DNA of 15,973 bases from Methanobacteriaceae archaeon UBA349 (GTDB lineage Archaea > Methanobacteriota > Methanobacteria > Methanobacteriales > Methanobacteriaceae): contig DAWK01000185.1 of NCBI GenBank assembly GCA_002509745.1, forward strand, positions 1-15,973, written 5' to 3'. A program made the position numbers and the translations under genes. Shown here piece after piece: positions 1 to 8,320 of the stretch. Numbering within the stretch: position 1 is the first letter of the stretch; every line of letters begins with the position of its first letter. The notes below the pieces were generated by a model. That model did no database searches. It was not told the DNA's origin and saw nothing but the letters and a program-made list of their open reading frames with translations.

Positions 1-840
1 GGGAAGTTCTGTTTCGAACATTATTTTATTTTTTTCGTCCTTGCAGGGTTTGTAAACTACGAGATCCTTCTTTTCTCTTTTTGCACTTCCAATGTCTAAA
101 GTAACCCTTTCAAAACCCACGGCCTTTAATTCAGCATCAATATGCTTTAAAACGTTTGAATTTAGGATTGGTTCAATATCTACTATCTCAATTTGAGCCA
201 CACCTTTTTGATCTCGAACTCTTACAATATCATTTTTAGAGAGAGTTTTAACTAAAGATTCAGCATAAGATATCCGGTTGATTTTTTTGGTACTTATTTC
301 ATCCCCAGTTGATATTCTAGTGGCCATACAAGTTGTGGACACGGAATAATTAATGTTATTTTCTTTTAAATAATTTAAAACATCCTCGTGACTTATTCCA
401 GCTTTTACCAAAGGACTTATAATATTTTTTTGATAATTAACCATTATTCCGGGCCTATCTTCTAGCAGATCGCTGATATTAGTTCCATCAGCGATTATGG
501 GAAAATTTCTCTCTTTAGCAATTTCTTCTAACTTGCCATACATCTTATTTTTGCATATAAAGCATCGATTAGAATTATTAGCCTTAAAATTGGGATCTTG
601 CATAAAATTTTCTATTACCACCTCATGCGATAATCCTATTTCTTCTGCAATCTTTTTAGCACTATTTATGCAGTCTTTAGGTAGCACTCCATTATCTACT
701 GTAACTAAAAGGAACTCTCCAGTGACTTTTGAGGCTATATTGGCTAGTAATGTGCTGTCGGCCCCTCCTGAAAATGCAATCATCATTTTCTGATCTTTAA
801 GCTCTTCTTTAACTTGCCTAATTTTTTCTGTCATTTCCAA
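1..840 (-). CDS. larE: LarE-type ATP-dependent sulfur transferase, nickel-pincer cofactor synthesis (3' end outside window)
   Basis: LarE adenylates the pyridinium dicarboxylate precursor made by LarB and converts its carboxylates to thiocarboxylates; LarC then inserts nickel. The reading frame was translated by hand. It shows an N-terminal PP-loop, SGGADST at about residues 24-30, typical of ATP pyrophosphatases, and the conserved C-M-A-T-R segment around Cys171, which matches the catalytic cysteine of LarE. A CxxC pair (RCFICK, Cys93 and Cys96) makes this a three-cysteine LarE. That class, known from Thermotoga, is thought to hold a [4Fe-4S] cluster rather than sacrifice its cysteine. About 280 residues are present with no stop, so only a short C-terminus is missing. 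The chosen start is TTG at 840, because GGTGA lies 5 nt upstream, as in neighbouring genes; ATG at 834 is the alternative, but its spacing is 11 nt. No larB or larC is in the window. Confidence 0.85.
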   Translation of the reverse strand, partial: MEMTEKIRQVKEELKDQKMMIAFSGGADSTLLANIASKVTGEFLLVTVDNGVLPKDCINSAKKIAEEIGLSHEVVIENFMQDPNFKANNSNRCFICKNKMYGKLEEIAKERNFPIIADGTNISDLLEDRPGIMVNYQKNIISPLVKAGISHEDVLNYLKENNINYSVSTTCMATRISTGDEISTKKINRISYAESLVKTLSKNDIVRVRDQKGVAQIEIVDIEPILNSNVLKHIDAELKAVGFERVTLDIGSAKREKKDLVVYKPCKDEKNKIMFETELP

Positions 841-995
841 GAAAATCACCGTTTATTATTGAAATGTTATCATTAATTTGTTATATTGATATTTTTACTA
901 TTTTTTATTTAGATTAACTATTTTTCAATATAATTACTTAATTTAAAGTTTTTTAAGTTTTAAAATGATTATATTTGGATTATACTCGATTTATA

Positions 996-1010
996 AAAGA
1001 TATAATCTTT
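996..1010 (-). terminator. Small hairpin after tfuA, possible terminator
   Basis: A 6-bp perfect stem (AAAGAT / ATCTTT) with a 3-nt loop lies 9 nt past the tfuA stop and is followed on the minus strand by a short T-run. It could end the tfuA transcript, but the region is AT-rich and the stem is weak. Confidence 0.3.
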
Positions 1011-1019
1011 AATTTGAAT

Positions 1020-1664
1020 CTATAAGTTATTTTTAATGTATTTTAAAACTTCTATGGCGTCTTTTCTTTTAACGTCATATTCATGTTCTTGAATATATTG
1101 TTTTAGTGACTCAATAACTTTTTCATCAAGATTAGATTCTTTAAAAACCTTTTCATAGGTTCTTTTGGGGTAGAATATGGATTTGGAAATATCTAGTAAT
1201 TTTTTAAGTTCCTGCTCAGATAGAATTCCTGCATCTCTGGCCTTTTTTAAATTGTAATCAATACTAATCAATGAATCTGAAAGTTGTTCATGTGTTCGGG
1301 GATTTAAAATCACCGCCACATCATCGTCTGATTCCACGGCACCGCTTTTATACTGCTGATAAACATAACCTATTCCAATCATTCCCAATTCATCCAGCTC
1401 AGAAGCCCTCAAAGCACCCATACTAGAACCACCCACCACCACAATTCCTTTATTAAGTGCTTCCAGTATTTCTCTGTGTGAAACTGCGGGTTGTTGGTGG
1501 AATACTCCGTCAATTATTCCAATTACATCTGGCGATTCTGCAATAACCTCTAAAATATCTCCTCGTTTTATAGGATATCGATATTCCGCTTCTAAAATCT
1601 CAGATGCTTCTTCTATACTAATGGAAGGCCCGGTAAAAATTATTATTTTCTTTGAAGCAGTCAT
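1020..1664 (-). CDS. tfuA: TfuA-like protein, partner of YcaO in McrA thioamidation
   Basis: TfuA-domain proteins accompany YcaO enzymes that make thioamides and are thought to deliver or activate the sulfur donor. In methanogens, genetic work on Methanosarcina showed that ycaO-tfuA is needed for the thioglycine in the active site of the methyl-coenzyme M reductase alpha subunit. The 214-residue protein has typical family features: an N-terminal beta strand (KKIIIFTGPS), the segment GIIDGVFHQQPAVSHREI, and VVGGSSMGALRASEL, which carries the glycine/serine-rich motif of the family. The C-terminal third is charged and helical. ATG at 1664 is preferred. A TTG 12 nt upstream is in frame, but the purine-rich GAGAGGGA ribosome binding site begins within it. 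The gene lies downstream of ycaO on the same strand but about 200 nt away, behind several oligo-T runs, so it is probably transcribed separately. Confidence 0.88.
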   Translation of the reverse strand: MTASKKIIIFTGPSISIEEASEILEAEYRYPIKRGDILEVIAESPDVIGIIDGVFHQQPAVSHREILEALNKGIVVVGGSSMGALRASELDELGMIGIGYVYQQYKSGAVESDDDVAVILNPRTHEQLSDSLISIDYNLKKARDAGILSEQELKKLLDISKSIFYPKRTYEKVFKESNLDEKVIESLKQYIQEHEYDVKRKDAIEVLKYIKNNL

Positions 1665-1721
1665 ATTCCCTCTCAATTAAATTAATAAAATATTATTATT
1701 TAACTAGTTTGAAAATTTTAG

Positions 1722-1737
1722 TTAATATAAATTTCAA
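1722..1737 (-). promoter_or_regulatory. Putative TATA box for tfuA
   Basis: On the minus strand the spacer reads GAAATTTATATTAAC, a good match to an archaeal BRE plus TATA box. It is centred about 64 nt before the tfuA ATG, which would give a leader of roughly 40 nt containing the GAGAGGGA site. It is called by eye only, in very AT-rich DNA. Confidence 0.38.
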
Positions 1738-1772
1738 TTTTCTATAACTAATCTTCTAAGTAACAGATTCTC

Positions 1773-1865
1773 AAAAAATATGAAAAAATTATTAAATTAA
1801 TTATTAAAAAAATAGATGAAATGAGAAAATAAAATTAATCTTGCCTATAAAATGATTTTAAAAAA
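1773..1865 (-). terminator. Cluster of four oligo-T runs after ycaO
   Basis: Read on the minus strand, this spacer has T6 (1860-1865), T7 (1806-1812), T6 (1783-1788) and T6 (1773-1778), starting 13 nt past the ycaO stop. Archaeal RNA polymerase terminates at successive U-tracts without needing a hairpin, so this is a likely end of the upstream transcript. It separates ycaO from tfuA. Confidence 0.5.
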
Positions 1866-1878
1866 CTAAATTTAAAAC

Positions 1879-3078
1879 TTAGATAATTTTACAGACCCTA
1901 TCTCCAGCTCTTTCTGGATCTACGGAAAATACTTCCATTCCAGGAATAATCACTCTTACTACTGGAACATCTACTTCTTCTCGAGTTAAATCCACGAAAA
2001 ATACATCTTTAAGCCCGCATTTTGCAAGTTGTTTCATCGTGGTTTCAATATCTTCTTTAAAAGAGTTAGAACACCTATTTTTAATACTTTCTAATTCTAT
2101 GAATTTTTCACCCTCATTGAACCAATGGCCATTGATTTTTTTCATTCGTTCATATCCTGCTTTTCGCATGAAAACGGCACGGGAAGTGTCTTCTCTGGTA
2201 CCATGGATTTGGGTGGCTCTGCTTTGGGCAACTTCAGTAATGGCTCTTATTGCTGCAATTTCTGGATCTAGATGAGTTCCAACACCCATAGTTAAAAGGG
2301 CAGGGTCTTTTAAAACGTCATCGTCAGCAACAGCAGCGATAGTAGGGACCTTAACGTCTGCAGTTAAATCAATAAGTTTTACTCCAATTCCAGCATCTTT
2401 AAATTTACCTAAAAGATCAATAATAATAGAATTTTCACTCCTAGATGCGTCAATTTCCACTTTATTTTTATGGGCTTCAAAAATACTCCAAGCATCTCTT
2501 TCAATTACCTCTGTCATCCCATGAAAAACAGCCTCTTCAACAATATTTCCGGAAGCCAGGCCGTTTGTATTAGATTTAAAGATACTTGATGTATTTTTTG
2601 AACGATAGGGGTGATATGCTGCATTGGCTGGAATTAAAACCTTTTCTTCATTTTTGATATTAACGGATTCTATCCATTCCAGCTGGGTATGACTGGGATT
2701 GCTTTGCAATCGCCGGGGTAAAATAAGTAAAGATGGTTTTAAGGCCTTTTCAAGCTCTTCATAGGTTCCTTTAATTATTTTTTCGCTATCGCAGTCTTTT
2801 TTTTCAGCAGAATACCTTTCAAAAGCTTCCATCATAGCGGAAGCTTTGGCCTGCTCTTTAGTGGCCCCTTTACCAGCATAAATACTCACGGCACCGTCCT
2901 GAGCAGTAGGCCTTATTGCAGAGAATACTGGTATTCCTATACGATCTAAATGTGTTATTTCAGTTACACGGGTAACTCCTGCTAGTTTTAATTTACTTTC
3001 AACCTTTTCAATGGTTTGAGAAGGGTTTATAGCACGATGAGTGCAACTAAAATATTTTACAGGTACATTTGAAAACAT
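1879..3078 (-). CDS. ycaO: YcaO-type thioamide synthase (methanogenesis marker protein 1)
   Basis: YcaO enzymes use ATP to phosphorylate a backbone amide; with a sulfur source and TfuA this gives a thioamide. The methanogen version modifies the conserved active-site glycine of McrA to thioglycine. The 399-residue protein shows the three ATP/Mg-binding segments of the fold: S-x3-ExxER around residues 80-88 (E84, E87, R88), ExxERD around 190-195, and ExxQSR around 282-287 (E282, Q285, R287). The C-terminal region ([14 protein letters not shown]) is the proline-containing end typical of marker protein 1. The ATG at 3078 has GGTGA 4 nt upstream. The site-2 protease gene ends only 39 nt upstream on the same strand, so these two may share a transcript. 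The family match is strong; the McrA substrate is inferred from homologues. Confidence 0.92.
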   Translation of the reverse strand: MFSNVPVKYFSCTHRAINPSQTIEKVESKLKLAGVTRVTEITHLDRIGIPVFSAIRPTAQDGAVSIYAGKGATKEQAKASAMMEAFERYSAEKKDCDSEKIIKGTYEELEKALKPSLLILPRRLQSNPSHTQLEWIESVNIKNEEKVLIPANAAYHPYRSKNTSSIFKSNTNGLASGNIVEEAVFHGMTEVIERDAWSIFEAHKNKVEIDASRSENSIIIDLLGKFKDAGIGVKLIDLTADVKVPTIAAVADDDVLKDPALLTMGVGTHLDPEIAAIRAITEVAQSRATQIHGTREDTSRAVFMRKAGYERMKKINGHWFNEGEKFIELESIKNRCSNSFKEDIETTMKQLAKCGLKDVFFVDLTREEVDVPVVRVIIPGMEVFSVDPERAGDRVCKII

Positions 3079-3117
3079 GAGGTCACCGTTTTTAGAAATA
3101 ATTAATTTGTAAGTTTA

Positions 3118-3708
3118 TTAGAATAGGTGGATGTACTGATTAAATGTCATAATAAATGCTACTGCAGCAGTCAATACCCAAATTATAGGATTCCAACGCA
3201 ATATTTTTGCTCCATCTAATACACTAAATGGAATTAGATTAAATAAAGCTATGAAACTATTTATACTGAATCCAATGAATCCAATAGTTTGTAAAATAGG
3301 TGAAGCAGATGAAATACTTAATAATCCCAGAAATATCAGTGCCAGTGCAATGTTGGTTAAAGGCCCGGCCAGGGATATCTTTCCATTTTGTTCCTCAGAA
3401 ATATACTCTCCATGAATATAAACTGCTCCGGGAGCAGCAAATATAAAACCAAAGTACGATGTAATGATGGCCAGTACTAGTCCTTCTGCCCACAGCTTAT
3501 ATTCTGCCCAGAATCCGTAGTGTATGGCTACAAATTTATGGGCCAGTTCATGCAGTACAAATCCAAGCCCTACGGCGATTAAAGTAATAGGAAACAAATT
3601 AATTGCTAAATTAATGTTTCTTCCGCTTAATATGTAAGCAAATACTCCAGCTATTACTAGCATGGAAATGAGAATATCTCTAATTTCGCTTGAACTAAAT
3701 TTTACCAT
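3118..3708 (-). CDS. M50B site-2 protease family membrane metalloprotease
   Basis: Site-2 proteases are intramembrane zinc proteases that cut transmembrane helices of regulators or clear membrane remnants. The 196-residue protein is almost all hydrophobic segments, with about five or six helices (roughly 13-30, 36-60, 75-97, 115-135, 140-162, 172-193). HELAH at residues 53-57 gives the zinc-binding HExxH (H53, H57, catalytic E54). The second family motif, [14 protein letters not shown], at about 157-170 supplies the third ligand, Asp165. The segment SLAGPLTNI (112-120) is also typical. It has no PDZ or CBS domain, so it is a minimal archaeal form. Upstream lie 171 nt of AT-rich spacer; downstream ycaO follows after 39 nt. 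The substrate is unknown. The ATG at 3708 has only a weak AGGT about 10 nt upstream. Confidence 0.88.
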   Translation of the reverse strand: MVKFSSSEIRDILISMLVIAGVFAYILSGRNINLAINLFPITLIAVGLGFVLHELAHKFVAIHYGFWAEYKLWAEGLVLAIITSYFGFIFAAPGAVYIHGEYISEEQNGKISLAGPLTNIALALIFLGLLSISSASPILQTIGFIGFSINSFIALFNLIPFSVLDGAKILRWNPIIWVLTAAVAFIMTFNQYIHLF

Positions 3709-3879
3709 AATTAATAGAACCTAATTTTAACATATAATGATTTCTATTACCATTCTATTAAAATAAAATTTTTTTATATTAATTCAATTATTAATTAAAA
3801 ATAATCTAAATTAAACAATATAAAACTTAACCAGAACAATAAAATTGAAAAATGGAATTTATTATGTTATTTTCAAATT

Positions 3880-5367
3880 CTATACTTTATAAACAGCTTC
3901 ATTAAAACTAATTAAGAAGCTGCTGCCTTCATTACTTTTTATTTCTAAAGAACCATCTAATTGTTTTACTAAAGTTTTAACCAGTTTAAGGCCTAGAGAA
4001 TCACTAATATTCATTTTTTCTAGGTCAAAACCAACTCCATCATCAGAAATTGACAGAACAACATTTTCTGAATCCTGATTAAGAGATATACTTATTTTTC
4101 CTTTATTTCTATTTTTAAAAGCATGCTTCAAACTATTGCTCACCAGCTCATTTATTATTAGGCCGCAGGGGATGGCAGTTTCTATTTCCAGGTTTACATC
4201 CTGTAAATCCAGATTTAAGGTGATATTGCTGGCTGGGGATGAGTATGAATTAAATAACTGACTGGTTATGTTCTTAATATATTCCGCAAAATTTATACTG
4301 GCTAAATTTTCAGATTGGTAAAGTTGTTCATGGATCAGGGCCATGGATTTCACTCTTATCTGACTTTCTTTAAAAATCTCAAGATCTTTAGGATCTTTAA
4401 TATGATATGATTGTAAATTTAAAAGGCTGGATATTATTTGAAGATTATTTTTTACTCTGTGGTGAATCTCTTTTAACAAAACATCTTTTTCTTCTAATGA
4501 CTTGATTATTTGTTCTTCTGCCGTTTTTCGAGCAGTTATATCCATTAGGGAAACTAAACTTTTGTCAGTTCCAGGTATGATTGCTATGGTAGCAACCACA
4601 TATTTCAAATCACCATTTTTATTGAAACCAATGGTTTCATATTCTTTTGGTGCCAGCTCTATCTTATTTCGGCGCATTTGATGATATTTTAAAGTTTTAG
4701 ATAATTCTTCAGGATGTAAAAAGTCTTTAAAACTTTTTTTACCTTCAATTTCTTCTCTTGAATAACCGGTAAGGGTTTCAAAACCAGTATTTACACGAGA
4801 TATGATGGTGTCTTTTTCTAAAATAACCGTGGCAGATCCAGTATTTTCAAAAATAGTTCTGTAATAATCTTCTGATTCTTTCAAGGCTTTTTCTGCAGCA
4901 ATTCGGTCTCTAATGTCTCGGGCAACCATTACCGAATATAAAATTCCACTAAAATAGACCATACGGGTGCTGACTTCCATAGGCATGAGTTCATTATCTT
5001 TTTTAATAAAAAAAGCTTTGAATTTTAATTTTTCTTTAGAAATAGGATGTTCTGGACTTGAAAAAATATTAATAAACTTCTGTCTGTCTTCTGGAGCTAC
5101 AATATCAATAATGGATGTTTTAATTAATTCTTTAGCTGAATAACCTAATTGTTTATAGGCTGATTGATTCAAATCAGTTAATAAAAATGATGAAACTTCA
5201 ACTAGAAAAATAGCATCATTAGTTTGATCTAAAAGAGTTCTAAATCGCTCTAATTCGTTTAAATGTTCTTGTAATTCTGGATAGTAACTTTTTTTTATTG
5301 ATTTCTCACCTAAACCAATAATTTTTTCCCTAAGCGTGGACCATTCATCTGGAATATCAGAGGGCAT
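3880..5367 (-). CDS. Soluble PAS-PAS sensor histidine kinase (HisKA_2 type)
   Basis: A predicted cytoplasmic sensor kinase of about 495 residues with no transmembrane segment. Counted from ATG 5367, a first PAS domain covers about 42-155 (TNDAIFLVEV..., LGYSAKEL) and a second about 165-285 (ENTGSATVILEK, LTGYSREEIEG). The HisKA_2 phosphoacceptor helix follows at about 293-365, with EIHHRVKNNLQ containing the phosphorylated histidine (His302/His303). The HATPase domain has the N box NELVSNSLKHAF (about 406-417), the G1 box DDGVGF and the G2-like SLGLKLVKTLV. All residues needed for kinase activity appear present. The ATG at 5367 overlaps the end of the upstream alcohol dehydrogenase gene by 11 nt. 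An in-frame TTG at 5385 would add six residues but has no clear ribosome site, while GGAG sits 10 nt before the ATG. No response regulator is encoded nearby. The signal is unknown; PAS domains in methanogens often bind haem, flavin or small ligands. Confidence 0.9.
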   Translation of the reverse strand: MPSDIPDEWSTLREKIIGLGEKSIKKSYYPELQEHLNELERFRTLLDQTNDAIFLVEVSSFLLTDLNQSAYKQLGYSAKELIKTSIIDIVAPEDRQKFINIFSSPEHPISKEKLKFKAFFIKKDNELMPMEVSTRMVYFSGILYSVMVARDIRDRIAAEKALKESEDYYRTIFENTGSATVILEKDTIISRVNTGFETLTGYSREEIEGKKSFKDFLHPEELSKTLKYHQMRRNKIELAPKEYETIGFNKNGDLKYVVATIAIIPGTDKSLVSLMDITARKTAEEQIIKSLEEKDVLLKEIHHRVKNNLQIISSLLNLQSYHIKDPKDLEIFKESQIRVKSMALIHEQLYQSENLASINFAEYIKNITSQLFNSYSSPASNITLNLDLQDVNLEIETAIPCGLIINELVSNSLKHAFKNRNKGKISISLNQDSENVVLSISDDGVGFDLEKMNISDSLGLKLVKTLVKQLDGSLEIKSNEGSSFLISFNEAVYKV

Positions 5368-6517
5368 TTTTAAGAATCTCCACAATGTTTTCTACAGATG
5401 GCTTTCGGGGGTTGGTGACTACGCATGGGTCATTAATGGTATTTTTAGCCAGATGAACAATATACTTTTCTTCTAAGCCCATTTCACCGAGATTAAAATC
5501 CATTTCACATAAAAGTTTCAGTTCTTTCAATTTATTTAGTAGAGCTTCTTTTTTAGCATTGATATCTAAACCATTAAAGTTGATTCCCATGGCTCTACCA
5601 ATTACAATGTATCTTTCAGGAGCTGAATAGAAATTAAAATCAATCACATATTCTAAAACGGCAGCATTACACTCTCCATGAGATAAATCTACTATTTCTC
5701 CTAAACTGTGGGCAATAGCATGTACCAGGCCTAAACTAGCATTTGAAAATGCTAAACCTGCTTCTAAACTACCCATCATCATGTTGCTTCTAAATTCTAA
5801 ATTTTTAAGATCATTAAGCACGGGAGAAATATTTTGGTTTATTATTTTTATGGAGTCCAGAGCATGTAAATCAGTTATCTGTGAGCTTGCATTGGATACA
5901 TAGGCTTCTATAGAATGTATCAATGCGTCAAAACCAGTTACACTAGTCAAATGGCTATCCATAGTTAATGTAGTAAATGGATCAATTAATGCAATGTCGG
6001 GGACAACTGTTTTACTTACAATGGCCACTTTTAAATTTTCTTCAGAATCTAAAATTATTGCAAACTGTGATACATCTGCAGATGATCCGGCTGTAGTGGG
6101 AATACAAATTAATGGGGGTGAGGGCACTGGAACTTTATCTACCCCTTTAAAATCTAGAATGTGCTTTTTATTGGAACTAACAATTCCAATGCCTTTTGCA
6201 CAGTCCATGGGGCTTCCACCACCTAAGGCAATAATAAAATTGCATTCCTCACTTGAAAATACTTCTGCACCTTCCATGACCTCATAATCTCGAGGATTTG
6301 GTGTTACATTGGAGAATATTTCATATTCTAAATCTTTTTCAGTTAATGTATAACTTAATTCATCAACCAGACCAGTTTTTATTATCCCGGGATCAGTAAC
6401 AATTAATATCTTTTTAGCTGCTAAGTTTTTAGCATATCTACCCGCAAAAAGGCGTGCTCCATCTCCAAAAATAAATTCAGGGGTTACAAATTTTCTAAGT
6501 TCTAACTGAGGAAGCAT
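5357..6517 (-). CDS. Iron-containing (group III) alcohol dehydrogenase
   Basis: An NAD(P)-dependent alcohol dehydrogenase of the Fe-ADH family, interconverting a small alcohol or diol and its aldehyde or ketone. The 386 residues match the family length. The nucleotide-binding signature GGGSPMDCAKGIG lies at 99-111, a TTAGSSAD variant of the usual TTAGTGSE at 141-148, and the metal ligands are probably D197, H201, H266 and H280 (FDALIHSIEAY, GLVHAIAH, SHGECNA). Their spacing is almost that of FucO lactaldehyde reductase from E. coli, but substrate range cannot be read from sequence. The start ATG 6517 is preceded by a weak GTGAGTGGT. The gene overlaps the downstream histidine kinase and is divergent from the HIT gene. 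A CofA-type lactaldehyde dehydrogenase lies 3.4 kb away on the other strand, which makes lactaldehyde one possible substrate; this is inference. Confidence 0.88.
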   Translation of the reverse strand: MLPQLELRKFVTPEFIFGDGARLFAGRYAKNLAAKKILIVTDPGIIKTGLVDELSYTLTEKDLEYEIFSNVTPNPRDYEVMEGAEVFSSEECNFIIALGGGSPMDCAKGIGIVSSNKKHILDFKGVDKVPVPSPPLICIPTTAGSSADVSQFAIILDSEENLKVAIVSKTVVPDIALIDPFTTLTMDSHLTSVTGFDALIHSIEAYVSNASSQITDLHALDSIKIINQNISPVLNDLKNLEFRSNMMMGSLEAGLAFSNASLGLVHAIAHSLGEIVDLSHGECNAAVLEYVIDFNFYSAPERYIVIGRAMGINFNGLDINAKKEALLNKLKELKLLCEMDFNLGEMGLEEKYIVHLAKNTINDPCVVTNPRKPSVENIVEILKNAL

Positions 6518-6722
6518 TTAACCACTCACAATTATTAAATTCATTATTAAAATATGTCAAAATGGATTTTAATTTATTATTGTTATTAAGGTTGGTTTTT
6601 AATTATTATATAATTAATTACAATAAATTCGGAAAATAGGTCTAAAATTTATAAATTATTTATAATTGTCAGGGTATATACATTTAATATAACAATCTTA
6701 ATTATTTTAGGGGATTTTAATA
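6518..6722. promoter_or_regulatory. Divergent promoter region between adh and the HIT gene
   Basis: This 205-nt AT-rich spacer must drive both directions. On the minus strand TTATATAA (6606-6613) could be the TATA box of the adh-kinase unit, about 90 nt before the start. On the plus strand TTTATAAATTATTTATAAT (6648-6666) is a candidate TATA region for the HIT gene. These elements were picked by eye. Confidence 0.35.
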
Positions 6723-7187
6723 ATGAATGAATGTGAATATTGTGCAATTGACGGGTTTTACGGCAAAAAAGTCCAAGAAACTGAATACTGGATAATTTTT
6801 TTAGCTCCCAGTCAGCGGTACTTAGGTACTTGCGTTGTCTCACTTAAAAGACAGTGTAGAGATTTAATGGAATTAACTGCTGATGAATGGGTAGAATTTG
6901 GGAAAATAGTTAAAATAATGGAAAAAGCACTGGCAGAAATATTAAACCCATCTTTATTTAATTGGAGCTGCTTTAAAAATGCAGCCTTCAGAGCAAAAAA
7001 TCCTAAACCTGAAATTCACTGGCATTTCATTCCCCGATATAAAGATTCAGTAGAATATCATGGAATTACCTTTAAAGATCCTGATTTTGGATATGTGCCT
7101 CAGCCAATTGCTCGTGAAATCCCTTCCGAGGTTATGGATGATTTATTTGATTTAATAAAATCTGCTATGGATAAATATTCCATTTAA
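6723..7187 (+). CDS. HIT (histidine triad) family protein
   Basis: HIT proteins are small nucleotide-binding hydrolases or transferases acting on substrates such as nucleoside phosphoramidates or dinucleoside polyphosphates. The 154-residue protein has the core PEIHWHFIPRY at about 96-106. Aligned to the H-x-H-x-H triad, the first position is Glu97, while the nucleophile-position His99 and His101 are kept. An N-terminal CEYC (Cys4, Cys7) resembles the zinc-binding CxxC of many HIT proteins. The C-terminal part (GITFKDPDFGYVPQP) is longer than in minimal HINT proteins. ATG 6723 has AGGGGA 8 nt upstream. The gene stands alone, with the peptidase gene 122 nt downstream on the same strand. The physiological substrate is unknown. 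HIT membership is fairly secure; activity with a Glu in the triad is not. Confidence 0.82.
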   Translation: MNECEYCAIDGFYGKKVQETEYWIIFLAPSQRYLGTCVVSLKRQCRDLMELTADEWVEFGKIVKIMEKALAEILNPSLFNWSCFKNAAFRAKNPKPEIHWHFIPRYKDSVEYHGITFKDPDFGYVPQPIAREIPSEVMDDLFDLIKSAMDKYSI

Positions 7188-7309
7188 AACAGCGGCATGG
7201 ATTTTATTATATCCTAACTTTATTTAATTTATTTAATGGTGAATTTAGTAATTAGCACGAACATTCAGCAGTATATTAAATTCACTGGAGTATTATTGGA
7301 GATTTTAAA

Positions 7310-8320
7310 ATGGATTTTGATATTATTAATCATAAAATGGAATTGGAAAATATTCAAACTTTATTATTTTTAAAAAATGAGAATATTGCATACTTATCTG
7401 GTTTCAGTCCTTCCAGTTTTTCAATGGTTCTTTTTACAGAAGAACCTATTCTTTTCGCATCAAAAATGGACTTAGAAGAAGCAAATATTATTTCTAAAAT
7501 CCCTGTAGAAGAATTTAAATCTTTTAAAGAAATTAAAACACTTTTAAAGAAAGATGGAATTAAAACTGTTGGTCTGGAAAGTTCTGTTTCATTAGGAACA
7601 TGTAAAAATCTCAGAGGGGATTGGAAAATAGTCATTAGTGACATTGTTAACCAATTAAGGATGATTAAAACCCCTCAAGAAGTTAAATATATTGAAAAGG
7701 CCATAAGCATTGCTGAAATCTCTATAAAATCATTAAAATTACAAGGAAAAGAATGGGAAGTTGCCAATCAAATCAATCACCATATGAAATATAATGGTTC
7801 TCAAAAAGAGGCATTTGACACCATAGTTGCATCTGGCGCTAGATCCAGCCTTCCTCACGCAGAACCTACTGAAAATAAAGTTGAAGATAATGTTTTAATT
7901 GATTGGGGAGCTAAGTGGAATGGTTACTGTTCAGATTGTACTCGAACATCTGTTTCTACAGAAAAACAAGAAGAAATTAGAGAAATTGTTTTAGAATCTC
8001 AAAAAGCAGGTATAAATGCAATTGCTCCAGATGTACTGGCTTCAGAAGTAGATAAAATAGTTAGGGATGTAATTTCTGATTATGGGTATGGTAAAAATTT
8101 TATTCATTCCACGGGTCATGGTGTGGGATTAGAAGTTCATGAAGAACCTTCTTTATCTTTAAAGAGTGATTCAAAGCTAGAAAAAAACATGATCGTTACT
8201 GTAGAGCCTGGAATATATTTTGAAGGTGAATTTGGAGTTAGAATTGAGGATATGGTTCTGGTGAAGAAAAATCCTAAAATATTAACTAAATTGCCAAGTA
8301 AATTTAATTTTGAATGTTAA
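7310..8320 (+). CDS. M24 metallopeptidase, Xaa-Pro aminopeptidase/dipeptidase type
   Basis: A cytoplasmic dinuclear-metal peptidase that probably removes residues before proline, in peptide turnover. The 336 residues split into an N-terminal creatinase-like domain (about 1-115, NENIAYLSGFSPSSF) and a C-terminal pita-bread domain (about 120-330). All five metal ligands of family M24 can be seen: D198 and D209 (DWGAKWNGYCSDCTR), H270 in STGHGVG, E299 in VEPGIY and E313 in RIEDMVLV. The accessory histidine of LPHAEP (His183) is also present. The ATG at 7310 has GGAGAT 6 nt upstream. The length is near that of archaeal PepQ-like proteins. It could be aminopeptidase or dipeptidase; motifs do not decide this. 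It is followed by a T10 run that probably ends transcription. Confidence 0.9.
   Translation: MDFDIINHKMELENIQTLLFLKNENIAYLSGFSPSSFSMVLFTEEPILFASKMDLEEANIISKIPVEEFKSFKEIKTLLKKDGIKTVGLESSVSLGTCKNLRGDWKIVISDIVNQLRMIKTPQEVKYIEKAISIAEISIKSLKLQGKEWEVANQINHHMKYNGSQKEAFDTIVASGARSSLPHAEPTENKVEDNVLIDWGAKWNGYCSDCTRTSVSTEKQEEIREIVLESQKAGINAIAPDVLASEVDKIVRDVISDYGYGKNFIHSTGHGVGLEVHEEPSLSLKSDSKLEKNMIVTVEPGIYFEGEFGVRIEDMVLVKKNPKILTKLPSKFNFEC

Noticed and set aside
497..793. A plus-strand open frame of 98 codons at the left edge.
   Set aside because: It is the antisense shadow of larE, whose PP-loop and cysteine motifs are clear.
5368..5385. TTG at 5385 as the start of the histidine kinase, adding six residues.
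   Set aside because: No ribosome site precedes it, whereas the ATG at 5367 has GGAG upstream and the usual short overlap with the preceding gene.
1020..6517. Possible RiPP or thioamitide biosynthetic cluster because of YcaO and TfuA.
   Set aside because: No small precursor peptide, transporter or other tailoring enzyme is present; the YcaO matches the methanogenesis-marker type acting on McrA.
6649..6843. A 64-codon open frame on the minus strand overlapping the HIT gene start.
   Set aside because: It is antisense to a recognised gene, has no ribosome site and no family features.
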